Positions 63,884-64,000 of a stretch of 64,000 nt of DNA are shown piece by piece. Where the stretch lies: the NCBI RefSeq assembly GCF_036711975.1, contig NC_091968.1:8246001-8310000 (forward strand). Direction: 5' to 3'. The first letter of the stretch is position 1; each line of letters opens with the position of its first letter. The stretch is from Onthophagus taurus (lineage: Eukaryota > Arthropoda > Insecta > Coleoptera > Scarabaeidae). Both the position numbers and the translations under genes were made by a program. The notes beneath the pieces were generated by a model. That model made no database searches and was not told the DNA's origin. It saw nothing but the letters and a program-made list of their open reading frames with translations.

Positions 63884-64000
63884 TGCGCGTGTTTGAACGT
63901 GTCAGTTCTCACATCGTCATTATGGTAGAAGAAAAAACAGATTGTAAGAATAAAAGACTAGCTATTGCTAATACAAGACTATACTATGTTTGCAAAACAG
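63884..64000 (+). CDS. unknown repeated ORF, copy 3 (cut by window end)
   Basis: Reads VFERVSSHIVIMVEEKTDCK, then KRLAIANTRLYYVCKT, in the same frame as copies 1 and 2, and continues past the window. Confidence 0.3.

Larger units (their letters stand above)
54187..64000. repeat. long tandem array, 1.6-1.9-kb units, runs off the window
   Basis: Repeated landmarks: CTAATCGCGATTTTATAA-type words at 54391, 55977 and 57843; AGCCTCTCGTTGACTCCGAA at about 54579, 56158, 58048 and 61618; TTTACTATCTCCTACGTATTGCGCGTG-type words at 55357, 57146 and 63862. Each unit consists of a TCCGAAT-rich block (~450 bp), a spacer, and a block of 21-bp repeats (~430 bp). Later units are broken by insertions at 58317, 58791 and 59331, and a ~977-bp segment is duplicated in tandem (61303 and 62280). 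The base content is neutral. Neither a known transposon nor a gene is recognised. Confidence 0.8.

Noticed and set aside
1..64000. tRNA and rRNA genes
   Set aside because: No cloverleaf with proper A and B boxes and no rRNA core words were recognised by eye on either strand; a tRNAscan-SE run would settle it.

Overview
This is AT-rich eukaryotic nuclear DNA from an insect; a beetle is my best guess, but the order is an inference. The evidence is short-intron host genes with GT-AG junctions, Zucchini and MNT/MXD-type genes, and a dense load of insect-style transposons: Penelope-like elements (PLEs), non-LTR LINEs, Tc1/mariner, hAT, piggyBac and many TA-flanked MITEs. I see no bacterial genes, CRISPR array, rRNA or tRNA gene.

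Four host genes are supported. (1) 8592-9308 (+): a Zucchini/PLD6-like phospholipase-D nuclease of piRNA biogenesis, two exons. (2) 9390-10412 (-): DNAJC25-like J-domain membrane protein, one exon, tail to tail with the first 81 bp apart. (3) 16424-24960 (+): ZGPAT homologue (CCCH finger, Tudor-like, G-patch), three exons, with a 7.0-kb second intron packed with nested transposons and a palindromic satellite. (4) 34592-35027 (+, continuing beyond the window): the first coding exon and a 30-nt micro-exon of an MNT/MXD-family repressor. The rest of its bHLH-zipper is not in the window, so everything from 35028 to 64000 is probably one intron of more than 29 kb.

Layout: 1-904 LINE debris; 916-5953 a young PLE inserted as one unit (5'-truncated inverted copy plus full copy with an intact 833-codon ORF) flanked by a 12-bp target duplication; 5990-7980 a decayed second PLE and a LINE endonuclease scrap; 8451-10445 two host genes; 11422-13629 nested TIR elements and a 5'-truncated LINE with a 16-bp target duplication; 13920-15570 direct repeats and palindromic satellite fragments; 16424-24960 ZGPAT; 25150-32770 piggyBac and three LINEs, one inserted in another and itself carrying a mariner-like element; 32980-33739 a MITE; 34592-35027 MNT/MXD; 36147-40590 a large TIR element holding a PLE and two further elements; 40620-43300 transposon scraps; 45250-52850 a ~329-bp tandem satellite broken by three insertions; 53190-54060 two CpG-richer stretches of possible regulatory character; 54187-64000 long 1.6-1.9-kb tandem units built from a 21-bp heptad-coding minisatellite and a TCCGAAT-rich block, with hAT-type insertions.

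The most striking recurring signal is a hammerhead-ribozyme-like motif found eight times, always in or beside PLE-derived sequence. Its three stems change between copies but mostly stay paired, and stem III is a loop-less palindrome, as expected of ribozymes acting as dimers. The least explained region is the 54-64-kb array.
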